A stretch of 64,000 nt of DNA from Methanothrix harundinacea 6Ac (GCF_000235565.1 NC_017527.1:930001-994000), one strand, 5' to 3'. Shown: positions 25,932 to 35,308, counted from the first letter of the stretch. The notes: a model not told the origin generated them from the sequence alone. Made by a program: numbers and translations.

Positions 25932-27617
25932 TCACATCATCCCCGGGGGCATGCCCATTCCCATGCCCCCCATGCCGCCGGGCATCCCGCCCATGCCTCC
26001 CATCCCGGCACCTGGACCGGCGGGGGGCTGCTCCGTCCTCTTGGAGGCGATGACGTCGTCGATCCGGAGGATCAGGTTTGCGGCGTCGGTGGCGGACTTG
26101 ATCGCCTGGGTCTTAACCCGGAGGGGCTCGACGACCCCCATCTCCCACATGTCCACGACCTTGCCGTCGGAGGTGTTGAGGCCGCCGGTCTTCATCCCCG
26201 CCTCGTGGCTGCTCTTCATCTCCGTCAGCTTGGTTATGGCGTCAAAGCCGGCGTTCTCGGCCAGGGCCTTGGGGATCTCGGCCACCGCTTCGGCGAACTT
26301 GGCGACGGCGAGCTGCTCTCTCCCCTTGAAGTTCGAGGAGTACTCTCGGAGCTTGAGGTAGAGCTCCACCTCGGGGGCGCCGCCCCCTGCCACGAGGGTC
26401 CCGTCCTCGACGGCGGCGGCGACGGCGTGGAGGGCGTCGTCCAGGGCCCTTTCGAGGCTGTCGACGACCTGCTGGGTCCCGCCCCGGAGGAGGAGGGAGA
26501 CCGTCCCCTCTCTGGCGAGGCCGGTGACGAAGGCCATGGGGGCTCCGCCCACCTTCTTCTCCTCCACCAGCTCCGCCCGGCCCAGGTCTGCGGGGGTCAT
26601 CTCGTCGAGGTTGGTGACGATGTTCCCGCCGGAGGCCCGGGCGAGCTTCTTCAGGTCGGTCTTTCTGATCCTCCGGAAGGCCATGATCCCCGCCTTTGCG
26701 AGGATGCTCTGGGCGAGGTCGTCGATCCCCTTCTGGCAGAAGACGACGTTGGCGCCGGTGGCTATCACCTTCTCCACCACCTTCTTGATCGCCTCCTTCT
26801 CCTGGTTTGCGAAGATCTTGAACTGGTCGGAGGAGGTTATGGAGATCTCGGCCTTCGTCTCGGTGTCCCGGGCCTCGATGGGGGTTCCGAGGATCGCGAT
26901 CCTCGCATTCTCGACCTTCTTGGGCATGTTGGGGTGAACCCTCTCCTTGTCGATGATGATCCCGTGGAAGAGCTGGGAGTCGTCCATGCTCTCTCCGGCC
27001 TTCTTCTCGACGATGACGTTCTTGAGGGAGACGACCTTCTTCCCCTCCTCCGTCACCTCGGTCACCGCCAGGACCATGTCCACGGCGTCCTTGGAGATCT
27101 GGACGTCCGGGGTTCCTGCGAGCTTCCCGGTCATGGCGGTGAGGGCGATCTTCTCCAAGAGGTTCCTGTCCTTCTCGGAGACCTTCCTTGCCATCCCCTC
27201 CAGGACCTCGATCGCCTTATCGGCGGCCATGCTGTACCCCTGGACGATCATCGTCGGATGGACGCCGAGATCGACCAGCTCCTCCGCCCTCTTGAGGAGC
27301 TCGCCGGTGAGGATCGCCACCGTCGTAGTCCCGTCGCCGACGGCGTCGTTCTGGGCCTTCGCCGCCTCCACCAGCATCTTGGCGGCGGGGTGCTCCACCT
27401 CCATCTCCCGGAGGATCGTGACCCCGTCGTTGGTGATCGTCACGTCTCCGATGGTGTCTACGAGGAGCTTGTCCATCCCCCGGGGGCCGAGGGTGGACCT
27501 GACCGCCTTGGCCACGGCCCTCGCCGCCATGATGTTGTTGGCCATCGCCTCTCTTCCCCGCTCTCGCCGAGCGCCTTCTCTGAGAATCAATATCGGCTGT
27601 CCACCTAATCCTGCCAT
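25932..27617 (-). CDS. thsA: Thermosome subunit (group II chaperonin)
   Basis: Chaperonin that folds proteins with ATP in a double ring. The 561-residue sequence has TLGPRGMDKLLVD near residue 42, NDGVTIL near 63, the ATPase loop GDGTTTVAILTGELL near 93 and the late GGGAPEVELYLKLREY motif. The C-terminal tail is a glycine-methionine run (GGM repeats), typical of group II chaperonins and lining the cavity. A strong promoter and SD (AAGGAGG, 6 nt before the ATG) precede it. Only one subunit gene is in the window, and the subunit letter is a guess. Confidence 0.96.
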   Translation of the reverse strand: MAGLGGQPILILREGARRERGREAMANNIMAARAVAKAVRSTLGPRGMDKLLVDTIGDVTITNDGVTILREMEVEHPAAKMLVEAAKAQNDAVGDGTTTVAILTGELLKRAEELVDLGVHPTMIVQGYSMAADKAIEVLEGMARKVSEKDRNLLEKIALTAMTGKLAGTPDVQISKDAVDMVLAVTEVTEEGKKVVSLKNVIVEKKAGESMDDSQLFHGIIIDKERVHPNMPKKVENARIAILGTPIEARDTETKAEISITSSDQFKIFANQEKEAIKKVVEKVIATGANVVFCQKGIDDLAQSILAKAGIMAFRRIRKTDLKKLARASGGNIVTNLDEMTPADLGRAELVEEKKVGGAPMAFVTGLAREGTVSLLLRGGTQQVVDSLERALDDALHAVAAAVEDGTLVAGGGAPEVELYLKLREYSSNFKGREQLAVAKFAEAVAEIPKALAENAGFDAITKLTEMKSSHEAGMKTGGLNTSDGKVVDMWEMGVVEPLRVKTQAIKSATDAANLILRIDDVIASKRTEQPPAGPGAGMGGMGGMPGGMGGMGMGMPPGMM

Positions 27618-27623
27618 ATAATG

Positions 27624-27663
27624 CCTCCTTCTCGGGAGCAGACTATTTGACCTTCTATAAAAG
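27624..27663 (-). promoter_or_regulatory. TATA box and Shine-Dalgarno for the thermosome gene
   Basis: The minus strand reads CCCTTTTATAGAAGG (TATA 27655-27663), then AAGGAGG (27624-27630) 6 nt before the ATG. This is the clearest promoter/ribosome-site pair in the first half of the window. Confidence 0.6.
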
Positions 27664-27748
27664 GGTTTTCTAGCTCATCGGAAGAACAGGCAGTTACAGC
27701 CACGTCAGCAAAAAAGTTCAAAGTATCTCATCACGGATCTAGGTCGGA

Positions 27749-28738
27749 TCAGGGCGTCCCCTCGCCACCAGATCCGCTCCCCGAATCGTGATAGTACTTC
27801 ATCTTCGCAACACAACCCCGATCGCCGTTGTAGAGCCAGAGCATGAGCTTCACCCAGAGGGCGATCTCATCGTCCAGCGTCTCGGGGAGAGTCTGGTGGA
27901 GGGATTTCAAGAGATCGAACCGGTAAAGGTCCACCGCCGACCGGATCCTCTCCCCATAGCTCTGGGCCTGGCTGACGGCCGCCCGATACGATATAAAGGC
28001 CAGGACCACCCCTACCGCAAAGACCAGAACGGCTTCTTTCAGAAACCCCAGCCCGCCCAGATATAGGGAGCCTCCAATTGAGACGATGGCGACGAGGGAC
28101 GCGAAATTGAGCAAGGCGACCATGGGGGTGAGAGCCTCCTCGACCTCTTCTTGGACCTTCTCCGGGAGGAGGGGCCAGAGCCGCGGCCACCAGAAGACGG
28201 TGTCCATGCCGTCGCCGTAGGCGCCCTTGGAGTAGTCTTCAGCGGCTCGGAGGGCGTTGCCGAGGCGGGTGGGCATCAGCCGCTCTCTCTTAGGATAGCC
28301 GTAGAAGAGGACCGCCTGAAGCTCGTTGAACCTCGGCCGGTCCCCCTTCACTTCGGCCTGGTCAAGATCCTTGGTCATCCTCTCATAGATGGCCCTCTCG
28401 CCCCACCTCGGCATGTCGCCGAACCGGCGGTACAGCCACCGGGGCCAGTAGCCCTCGTAGAAGCGGACCGTTGGCCGGGTGAGGGGCATGAGGAGATAGG
28501 CCAGGACTGTGATCAGGATCAGGGCTCCGACGAGGATCAGGATCTGAGCCGAGAGCCCGCCCTCCTGCCCTTTGACCATCCCCTCCAGCTGCCAGAGCTC
28601 CAGAGCGGAGCCCCAGCCCCGGGGCCAGGCTCCTATCAGGACGGCGATCGAGGCGGAGATGAAGGCAGGAAACCAGTAGGCTAAGAGGAAGTTTCGGTCC
28701 AGAAGGCCCGATGCCTTATCCAGGAAGTTTCCGAGCAT
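27749..28738 (-). CDS. Multi-pass membrane protein of the CHAT-STAND cassette
   Basis: I do not recognise the 329-residue family. About four membrane segments are visible: residues ~17-38, ~64-86, ~203-226 and ~232-250. A long cytoplasmic loop (about 90-200) lies between the second and third and holds conserved-looking patches such as FYGYPKRERLMPTRLGN and WWPRLWPLLPEKV. The C-terminus is a serine-glycine tail. The gene begins 3 nt after the zinc-ribbon stop and is the third gene in the operon led by the CHAT protein. In this context it may be the effector or substrate of the protease; that is inference. Confidence 0.8.
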   Translation of the reverse strand: MLGNFLDKASGLLDRNFLLAYWFPAFISASIAVLIGAWPRGWGSALELWQLEGMVKGQEGGLSAQILILVGALILITVLAYLLMPLTRPTVRFYEGYWPRWLYRRFGDMPRWGERAIYERMTKDLDQAEVKGDRPRFNELQAVLFYGYPKRERLMPTRLGNALRAAEDYSKGAYGDGMDTVFWWPRLWPLLPEKVQEEVEEALTPMVALLNFASLVAIVSIGGSLYLGGLGFLKEAVLVFAVGVVLAFISYRAAVSQAQSYGERIRSAVDLYRFDLLKSLHQTLPETLDDEIALWVKLMLWLYNGDRGCVAKMKYYHDSGSGSGGEGTP

Positions 28739-28741
28739 CGT

Positions 28742-28990
28742 TTACCCCTGAGAAGATCTGGTCCCGTCCGATCTGCCCTGAACCTCAAGCTCCGTCCCGC
28801 ATTTAGGGCAGTGGGCCGTCGTCCCCCGCCACTCTATATCCCTGGTCCGGATTATTTTGTCGCAGTGGGAGCATCGATAGCTATTGGCCTTGCCACCTGC
28901 GGCCCCATAAATATCCGGGGTTCCATAGACGTCGGCGTACTGACGCTTTTCACTTTCGGCGTTATAGCCCTTCTTCCAATCCTCATTCAC
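28742..28990 (-). CDS. Zinc-ribbon protein, 82 aa, of the CHAT-STAND cassette
   Basis: The product has a charged N-terminal third, then a zinc ribbon formed by C40xxC43 (RCSHCDK) and C61xxC64 (HCPKCGT). The start is GTG at 28990, which overlaps the CHAT gene stop (GTGA). GAGGTGA lies 7 nt before it inside the CHAT gene. The tight coupling on both sides shows it belongs to the cassette. A ribbon this size can bind nucleic acid or a partner protein. The N-terminal GTPDIYGAAGG segment has no known match that I can name. Confidence 0.85.
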   Translation of the reverse strand: MNEDWKKGYNAESEKRQYADVYGTPDIYGAAGGKANSYRCSHCDKIIRTRDIEWRGTTAHCPKCGTELEVQGRSDGTRSSQG

Positions 28991-31900
28991 GAATTTTCAC
29001 CTCTCGCCTTCTCGATGATCGCCTGCATCACCTCATCGCCGTCGCCGTCCGGCCCCGCCAGCCGGAGGAAGAGCCCCCTGAACCTGACCCCATCGACCTC
29101 CTCCACCGTCTCGCAGAGCCGATCGAAGCTGGCTGGCAGCGCCTCGGCGCCGAACGTGCCGAGAGAGAGGGTTAGGTTTTGAAGGGTTGAGGGCAGCATC
29201 CCGGAGCGGGTGAGCAAACGGATGACCGCTGAGGCCAGGTGATGGGCAAGAGATTTAGATGATCCCATTTTTCTGTGGTAATAGCCCAGATTGTTGTGGC
29301 TCACTGATACGGATTCGGTATCGCCGGTCAGATATTCGTACCGAAGAGCGTCCTCCTCAAACCTGGCCGCCTGGTCGGTCTGGCCCATCTCGTCCTTCAG
29401 GTCGGCGAGAGCGGAGAAGACCTTTCCTATCATTTCGATATCCTTCTCCTTCTCAAAGACCACCTTGCAATTCCAGAGGAGGCTTCCTGCCTCTTCGTAG
29501 CGTTCCAGCCGGAGGAGAGGAAAGTAATCGTTGAAGGCGGCATTCGCCAGATTCAGATCCGTCGCTCCGCGAACTTCCTTTGCCTTCAGTTCTTCTGCGT
29601 TCAGCTCCAGGGCCAGCTGAAAATCTCCTGAGCCAAGAGCCGCAACTCGGCCAGCATCGAGGATGCCCTCTATGACGTTCCAGGGCTCAACTGACTCATT
29701 CTCAGCTCTTTTTTCGGTAAGGACCTCCATCTTCCCCCTCAGCTCTTCCACGGCCGTCAGGACCTCGTCGTATCGGCCGAGCTTATTCAGCGCCTGGAGC
29801 CTTGATGCCTCGTCCGACAGCTGGGTCCAGGGTCCAAGACCCGCCTTGCGGGAATAACCCTTCATCTCCTCGGCGATATGGAGACCCTCCTCAAACCTGC
29901 CGGTCGTTAGAAGGATCTGGATAAGATAAGTAGAGAACGCTGAAGCCTCCCAGAACTTCCCTTCGTCTGAGCATTTGATCAGCAGAGACCTCAACATCGC
30001 CTCCGCCTCCTGCCACCGGCCCGCCGCAAGCAACGCCTTGGCTAGGACTGCGGTGTCGATCGGCTCTCGATCAGTTCCCTCAGTAGCTTCGGCGATCCGG
30101 CGGAGCATCGGCAGCACTGCAGCCGCCGTCCCCAAGGACTTGTCTCGATAGATCGCCTGGTCCAGGAGGGTGGAGGCCTCATCCCACCTTCCGAGCCTCA
30201 TCAGGTAAGGCGCTGACCTCAGCCCCGCCTGGACGACCCATCCACCCGCGCCTTCCTTCTCGCCCTCGATCGCGGCGCTGAAGACGGCGCCCCAGAGATC
30301 GGCCATCTCCGAGTCCACAGCCTTCCGGAACCCCACTTCCAGCTCCGCGAGGCCCGCCTCGGCGACGCCGGGATGGAGGGAGTACCTGACGGCCTCCCCC
30401 AGCCTCTGGACCTCCACGAGGGCTTTCAGCTCCCCCAGGAGATCATCGATCCCCGGAGGCGAGCCGGATCGCCCGAGGGCAGTCCAAAGGTTCGGCCAGA
30501 CCATCTCCACGATTCTGCTATCCCGGTCGGGCTCCTCCAGGGCCGAGAGGAGGTGGAATAAGGTCCTGGCTTGGGGGGAGAGCGTCTCCGATAGCCCCTG
30601 AGTCCACCCTTTAAGAACCTCCAGGAACTTCTCGGCGTCCTCCATAGACTCGCCCTCCTCGAAGAAGCTGGAGAGGCGGCCCTCATCCCCCCAGGCCGCC
30701 GCCGCCCTCCCCAGGTGCCTCTCCAGGGCGGCGGGATCCTTTGCCTGGGCATCCGCGAGCTCGATCAGCTTGGGGTGGCCCTGGACGAGGGCCAGCGTCC
30801 TGCTGACGAGGCTGCGCCCCTCCTCGAGGCTGACGACGCTCTTACCCGAGAGAAGCCTCCCCAGGTTCTCCATCTCCCGGGCGAGGACGATCGACTCGTT
30901 CAGGGAGAGGGCGAATATCGGCTCGACGGCCACCAGGTCGCGGTCGAGGTCTTTGGGGAGCCGCCGGGACGTGAAAATCGTCCGGGAAAATCCGTCTTGA
31001 TCGAGGAGGGTTTTAGCCAAGATCCCCCACCGCTCGTCCCGCCAACTCCCGTCGCTCGTCAGAAGCGACTCCAGGTTGTCCAGGACGACGAGGATGCTGT
31101 TATTCTCAAGGACCCCTCTCAGCTGCGGCAGGAAGTCTCGGAAGGAGTCGGCATCGCCGACAGCGTGGACCATCTTGAAGCCGGGAAGCTGCCGCTCCAT
31201 CTCCGTCGCCAGATCCAGGAGCGCCCCGCCGATCTCCTTGCCCAGGTCGGGGGCCTTGTACCAGACGAACCCCTGGAACCTGGGGCTTCGGCTGTGGTGA
31301 TAGGCCAGCTCCAGGGCGCAAGCGGTCTTTCCAGCACCGGCCATCCCGTGGAAGAGGACCCCCCTCTTATCGCTCTCGACCGCCAGGGCCGAGCTCGCCC
31401 TGATCATGGGGCCGCTCCGCCCGACGAACCGCTCAGGCTCGTCGGGGAAGTAGGCGAGACCGGGAGAGGGGATCGTGAACTCCGATCGGGGGATCTTGGG
31501 CGGCTTTATCTGAAGCTTCGCCGCCTCCCTGCCGAATAGAGCAGGGGTCGCCAGGCTAAGGGGCGGCGATCCGGCGTTGAAGCCCCACCTCAGCTCCTCC
31601 TCCAGAGCCTCCCTCAGCGAGAGCTGCAGCGCCCTTGGAAGCGGCTGCCCCTTGCCAAAAAGCCGCTCGTAAAGCTCGGATGCGAGCTTGATGGCGAAGT
31701 CGTCGCCGACGGGATACCGCATGGCTAGGACGGCGCAGTCCAGCCGGTCCACCAATTCTTGAGCGAGGGCTGGCATGGGGCCGCCGTCCGCCTCAAAGCA
31801 GGAAGTAGCCTTTTTTACCTCCTCTGGAACCGGTATCTTCAGCCAGTTCAGCGTCTCCTCCAGCGTGGCGGCGGCGGAGAGGCAGGACGAGAGGGTCACG

Positions 31901-32679
31901 AACTTCAGCCTGCCCCGGGCGAGGCTAAGCAGGTCCGCCAGATCCTCGGAGCTGACCTCGTCCATCGTCCCGTCCGGGTTCTCCAGGACGATAGCCCCCT
32001 GCCTCCCGTGGCCGGAGATGTGGATCAGGTCCCAACCCTCCCCCTCCTCCAGCGCTTCTTGAAGGTTATCGCGGGTTACGCCGTACTGGAGGACCCTCAG
32101 CTCCACCCCCAGGTTGTGGGTCTGGGCGATGCTTCGGATCAGCCGCATCTGCTGGTAGCGTTCCCTCCGGAGGGCTAGGGCCGAGACATCGGTGGGGAGG
32201 CTGTAGATCGCCAGCATCCGGAGCCTCTCCCCCACCCCCTCGTGCTCTACAGGCTCTGAGCCCTTCACCTCGAAGACGAGGCTGAGGTCTCGAAGCGCCG
32301 CGGGCTTACCTCCAACTTCAGCTAGCTCCAGGGGTAGGTGGGCTACTGCCCTCGCCTCCGGCGGGAAGACGACCCGGACAGTGACGGGGGTTCGTAACTT
32401 GGAGAGACTCTCTGCCACCTCGCCGAAGACCTTGGAGCCGATCCAGCGGCTCAACTCGTCAATAAGCCGCTTCTGTTCAGCCATCCGATCGTCAGGAGAG
32501 GAGTGGCGGTCCAGATGGCTCTGGAGGTCCAAGATGGCCGTGGTGTTAGGATCTTGAAGGTCGAGGTTCACCTCCTGGTCTATAAGGAAGTTTCCTGAGG
32601 CGTCCTTCAGCACCCAGCGCCAACGTTGAGCGTCTTTATAGTCGACAACTTCAAGAAGCAGTCCGTCTCCTCTCTCCAT
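28987..32679 (-). CDS. CHAT protease-STAND NTPase-TPR protein
   Basis: This 1230-residue protein has three parts. Residues ~1-390 hold a CHAT (caspase-like) domain with the catalytic pair His224 (HISGHG) and Cys266 (TLSSCLSA). Residues ~415-690 are an NB-ARC/STAND ATPase with Walker A GMAGAGKT (445-452), Walker B ILVVLDN (529-535) and an arginine motif TIFTSRR near 570. Residues ~830-1150 are helical repeats of TPR type (GRWDEASTLLDQA, GRWQEAEAMLRSL, GRFEEGLHIAEEM, ERYEEAGSLL). STAND proteins sense a ligand with the repeat end, oligomerise and trigger an effector; CHAT is a protease. It leads a three-gene operon with its own TATA box. A role in antiviral defence or regulated death is likely but not proven. 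Confidence 0.93.
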   Translation of the reverse strand: MERGDGLLLEVVDYKDAQRWRWVLKDASGNFLIDQEVNLDLQDPNTTAILDLQSHLDRHSSPDDRMAEQKRLIDELSRWIGSKVFGEVAESLSKLRTPVTVRVVFPPEARAVAHLPLELAEVGGKPAALRDLSLVFEVKGSEPVEHEGVGERLRMLAIYSLPTDVSALALRRERYQQMRLIRSIAQTHNLGVELRVLQYGVTRDNLQEALEEGEGWDLIHISGHGRQGAIVLENPDGTMDEVSSEDLADLLSLARGRLKFVTLSSCLSAAATLEETLNWLKIPVPEEVKKATSCFEADGGPMPALAQELVDRLDCAVLAMRYPVGDDFAIKLASELYERLFGKGQPLPRALQLSLREALEEELRWGFNAGSPPLSLATPALFGREAAKLQIKPPKIPRSEFTIPSPGLAYFPDEPERFVGRSGPMIRASSALAVESDKRGVLFHGMAGAGKTACALELAYHHSRSPRFQGFVWYKAPDLGKEIGGALLDLATEMERQLPGFKMVHAVGDADSFRDFLPQLRGVLENNSILVVLDNLESLLTSDGSWRDERWGILAKTLLDQDGFSRTIFTSRRLPKDLDRDLVAVEPIFALSLNESIVLAREMENLGRLLSGKSVVSLEEGRSLVSRTLALVQGHPKLIELADAQAKDPAALERHLGRAAAAWGDEGRLSSFFEEGESMEDAEKFLEVLKGWTQGLSETLSPQARTLFHLLSALEEPDRDSRIVEMVWPNLWTALGRSGSPPGIDDLLGELKALVEVQRLGEAVRYSLHPGVAEAGLAELEVGFRKAVDSEMADLWGAVFSAAIEGEKEGAGGWVVQAGLRSAPYLMRLGRWDEASTLLDQAIYRDKSLGTAAAVLPMLRRIAEATEGTDREPIDTAVLAKALLAAGRWQEAEAMLRSLLIKCSDEGKFWEASAFSTYLIQILLTTGRFEEGLHIAEEMKGYSRKAGLGPWTQLSDEASRLQALNKLGRYDEVLTAVEELRGKMEVLTEKRAENESVEPWNVIEGILDAGRVAALGSGDFQLALELNAEELKAKEVRGATDLNLANAAFNDYFPLLRLERYEEAGSLLWNCKVVFEKEKDIEMIGKVFSALADLKDEMGQTDQAARFEEDALRYEYLTGDTESVSVSHNNLGYYHRKMGSSKSLAHHLASAVIRLLTRSGMLPSTLQNLTLSLGTFGAEALPASFDRLCETVEEVDGVRFRGLFLRLAGPDGDGDEVMQAIIEKARGENS

Positions 32680-32704
32680 AAGACCATCTTAAGAAGTTAA
32701 TAGA

Positions 32705-32712
32705 ATTATAAC
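32705..32712 (-). promoter_or_regulatory. TATA box for the CHAT-STAND cassette
   Basis: The minus strand reads AAGTTATAATTC, centred about 29 nt before the ATG at 32679, giving a nearly leaderless transcript for the whole cassette. Confidence 0.45.
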
Positions 32713-32796
32713 TTTCGGTATCAGTATTCCGGCTGATTAGGCGGCACGATCCAGTTGGATCATTGTTAAATTTCGAAAGTGATGCCGCCCGGAGCA

Positions 32797-32816
32797 GGGG
32801 GGGCTTTAGCCCCCCC
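32797..32816. repeat. Perfect GC hairpin between the secreted-protein gene and the CHAT promoter
   Basis: GGGGGGGC, loop TTTA, GCCCCCCC. It lies 42 nt past the stop of the secreted protein and about 85 nt before the CHAT promoter. It could insulate the two units, but no T tract follows. Confidence 0.6.
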
Positions 32817-32857
32817 GGCCTTTGGGGGACTATAGCTCTCAGGGCGATTTCGAGACC

Positions 32858-33622
32858 TCAGAGCTCTATTCCCAGCGCCTCCATAAGGGCCCTGACGTCG
32901 GTGGTCGCCTTCCCCCCTTCAGCCGAAGCGTTGGAGAGGGAGGCGAAGGTCGCCTCCGTCGCGTTGGCTGCCGTTGCCGTAACGTTCCCGAGGGTGCTGA
33001 GGGGCCTCACGTCCTCCCCCGTCGGCGCCCCCAGGACGTTCCCCAGGACCCTCACGTCCATCGGCTCCGAGGCGGTGGAGGTGCTGGCGGGAGCTGAGAT
33101 CAAGCCGACGGTGCTGAGGTCGGCGGCCACCTCGCCGGTGGCGTTCAGGCCCCCACCCAGGGTCGCTGCCTCCATCGGCTCCGTTGCACTGGTCGTGCTG
33201 ATGGGCGTCGCCTCTGAATCTATGGTGCTGAGCCCCGTGGCGTTCCCGGCGGCAGATGCCACACGGCCGCCTCCCAGGGATCCCAGGTTCGTGGGCAAGA
33301 GGGCCCCGGCGCCGACCCCTATCGCCTCCACCTCGGCCCCTCCGGATCCGTTGCCGAGGGTGCCGATCGCGGTCTCGTTGGCGTCAACGGCTATTGACTC
33401 ATTGGTGAAGTTGGAGAATCCGGTGGTGTTGGTTAAGTTCATGGTCTCGTTCAGGGTGGCGTTCGTCCCGATCTCGCTGCCGGCGACCGGTTGTTCATCG
33501 ACCAGGTTCAGGTTGGTCAGGTCCTCTCCGACCTCCTCCGCCGCCGAAATCGGGGCGGCGGCTGCGAGGATGGAGACGATCGCCATGGCCATCAAAGACT
33601 TGGACATCTTGTTGCGGATCAT
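32858..33622 (-). CDS. Secreted sequon-rich protein with degenerate repeats, 254 aa
   Basis: The N-terminus is a signal peptide (SLMAMAIVSILAAAAPISAAE). The mature part is rich in Asn, Thr, Ser, Ala and Gly, with about a dozen NxS/T sequons, so heavy N-glycosylation is likely. Three degenerate units of about 39 residues (from LSTIDSEATPIS, LSTVGLISAPAS and LSTLGNVTATAA) cover the second half. There are no cysteines. I cannot assign a function. A minus-strand TATA (33711-33719) gives a leader of about 65 nt. Confidence 0.75.
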   Translation of the reverse strand: MIRNKMSKSLMAMAIVSILAAAAPISAAEEVGEDLTNLNLVDEQPVAGSEIGTNATLNETMNLTNTTGFSNFTNESIAVDANETAIGTLGNGSGGAEVEAIGVGAGALLPTNLGSLGGGRVASAAGNATGLSTIDSEATPISTTSATEPMEAATLGGGLNATGEVAADLSTVGLISAPASTSTASEPMDVRVLGNVLGAPTGEDVRPLSTLGNVTATAANATEATFASLSNASAEGGKATTDVRALMEALGIEL

Positions 33623-34053
33623 TGTAGTAGCCTCCTATCGAAGACGGGCTCCCGGAGGAGGGGGTCCGATCTGATGCCTTCCTGCGGCCTTGAGATATAG
33701 ATCTGATCCGAATATAAGCTGAATGCAGCTCCGGACCGCCGCCTTCCCGGACCCGCGTGCCCGGCCCCCGGCGAACTCTGGAGGGATGTGCTGAGTCGGG
33801 AGGGGAGATCGCCGAGGGCTCTCGGGGCTGGCCGGGGCGGAATTCATCATTTAATTTTTATATGGAAGTCTTCATGGTATCGGGTCAAGGCCGCCCTCCT
33901 CTCCGCCGACCAGGCGAAGCCCGGCACCCCGTTCCCGGCCCCCTGGCGAGGGAGAGGAGGTAAACTGCGCCAGCATTTTTCGCCAGAGGGCTATCGGGGC
34001 GGTGCCGGGGGTCCAGCCTTCTGCCAGGGTCCTTCTGGGTGGAGGGGGCGCCA
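33623..34053. other. Intergenic region with the promoter of the secreted protein
   Basis: The minus strand has AGCTTATATTCGG at 33711-33719. The rest of these 431 bases shows no gene that looks real on either strand. The stretch 33845-33870 is AT-rich. Confidence 0.5.
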
Positions 34054-35283
34054 TCAGCCCTTCCCCCGGAGGGCCTCGATGGGGTCGAGGATCGCGGCCC
34101 TGTTCGCTGGATATATCCCGGCGGCGGTGGTGATCAGCACCCCGAAGAGGAGGCCGAGAGCCACCGACTGGACCGTCACCTCCGTGGGTATCATCGCCAC
34201 CCCACCCACGAGCTTCGAGACGAGGGCCCCGAGGATGATTCCCACGATGCTGCTCGCAAGGCCGAGCATCCCCGCGTCCAGGAGGTAGAGGGCCCGGACG
34301 TCCCAGGCGGTAGCGCCGATCGCCTTCATCACCCCTATCTCGGAGGTCCTCTCCTTCACCGTCAGCATCATGACGTTGGATATGCCGATCGCCCCAACGA
34401 TCAGAGATACGCCGCCGATGCCAGCGAGGGCGTACTTTATCATATTCAACACCTCCAGCACCGACTCAAACATCGTCGATAGCGCCTCTACGCTGTAAGC
34501 CTCGTTCCTGTGAATCCTGGATAGGGCCTTATCGACCTTCTCCGCCACCTCCTCCACCTCGGCGGAGTCCCGGGCCCTCACGATGATGCTGTCGTAGTTG
34601 TAATTTTCAGCGTCCAGGAGTTCTTTCATCGCCCGGTGGGCGATGTATATGCCGCCGCCGGAGGCGTAGGATGGATCCTCGTCCTCCTCCAGGACCCCCA
34701 CCACCTTCAGGTCCATGTAACGGCTCTTTTCGTCCGAATAGATCCTTATCTGGTTTCCGGGAGAGATCTTCATCCTGAAGAGTTCTTCAGCCACCTCATG
34801 GCTGACCACCGCCGCCCTGTAGTCGGACTCCGCCAGAAATCGTCCCCGGGCCAATGAATCCCTCATATCTTCGTGGTTTGCGGGAGATATCCCAACGACG
34901 GTGACGGAGGCGTTGTCCCCCCGGAAGGAGAGGAGAGCCCTCGAGTTTTTGAGGGGGTATGCCGCATCGACCCCCAGGACGTTCCCAATGATCTTGACAT
35001 CTCTATCGTCGAACTCGGCGGGCTCCCCCGGGGTTGAGGCCGGCCTGCCCCCGGGGCCCGGTCCCATCCCCATCCCCATCCCCGATCCCGGCCTCACGCT
35101 GATGAGGTCCATATCCATATCGCCGAACTGTTCGCTGACGCCGCCGTAGAGCCCCTGGCCCACCGAGAGGAGGGCGACGATCGAGATGACGCCGATGATG
35201 ATCCCCAGGCTTGACATGAAAGCCCTCCTCCGGTCGGCCCGGAAGCTCAGGAGGACGTACTCCATCATATCCTCTGGCCTCAA
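34054..35283 (-). CDS. MacB-like ABC exporter permease
   Basis: The 409-residue permease has an N-terminal membrane segment (FMSSLGIIIGVISIVALLSVG), a large extracellular MacB periplasmic-core domain (about 50-270), and three C-terminal membrane segments with the FtsX signature (GGVSLIVGAIGISNVM..ERTSEIG.MKAIGA). A GMGMGMGPGPGG low-complexity loop lies near residue 70. It ends the six-gene operon and pairs with the ATPase at 36253. Such permeases move substrates from the outer face in bacteria (macrolides, lipoproteins, peptides); in archaea the substrates are not known. Confidence 0.9.
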   Translation of the reverse strand: MRPEDMMEYVLLSFRADRRRAFMSSLGIIIGVISIVALLSVGQGLYGGVSEQFGDMDMDLISVRPGSGMGMGMGPGPGGRPASTPGEPAEFDDRDVKIIGNVLGVDAAYPLKNSRALLSFRGDNASVTVVGISPANHEDMRDSLARGRFLAESDYRAAVVSHEVAEELFRMKISPGNQIRIYSDEKSRYMDLKVVGVLEEDEDPSYASGGGIYIAHRAMKELLDAENYNYDSIIVRARDSAEVEEVAEKVDKALSRIHRNEAYSVEALSTMFESVLEVLNMIKYALAGIGGVSLIVGAIGISNVMMLTVKERTSEIGVMKAIGATAWDVRALYLLDAGMLGLASSIVGIILGALVSKLVGGVAMIPTEVTVQSVALGLLFGVLITTAAGIYPANRAAILDPIEALRGKG

Positions 35284-35308
35284 GAAACCTCACCTCCTGC
35301 CGCCCATT

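Noticed and set aside
25809-27608. 599-residue open frame on the plus strand opposite the thermosome gene
   Set aside because: It is the antisense shadow of a clear thermosome gene in GC-rich DNA; the translation is rich in His, Gly, Asp and Leu runs and has no domain.
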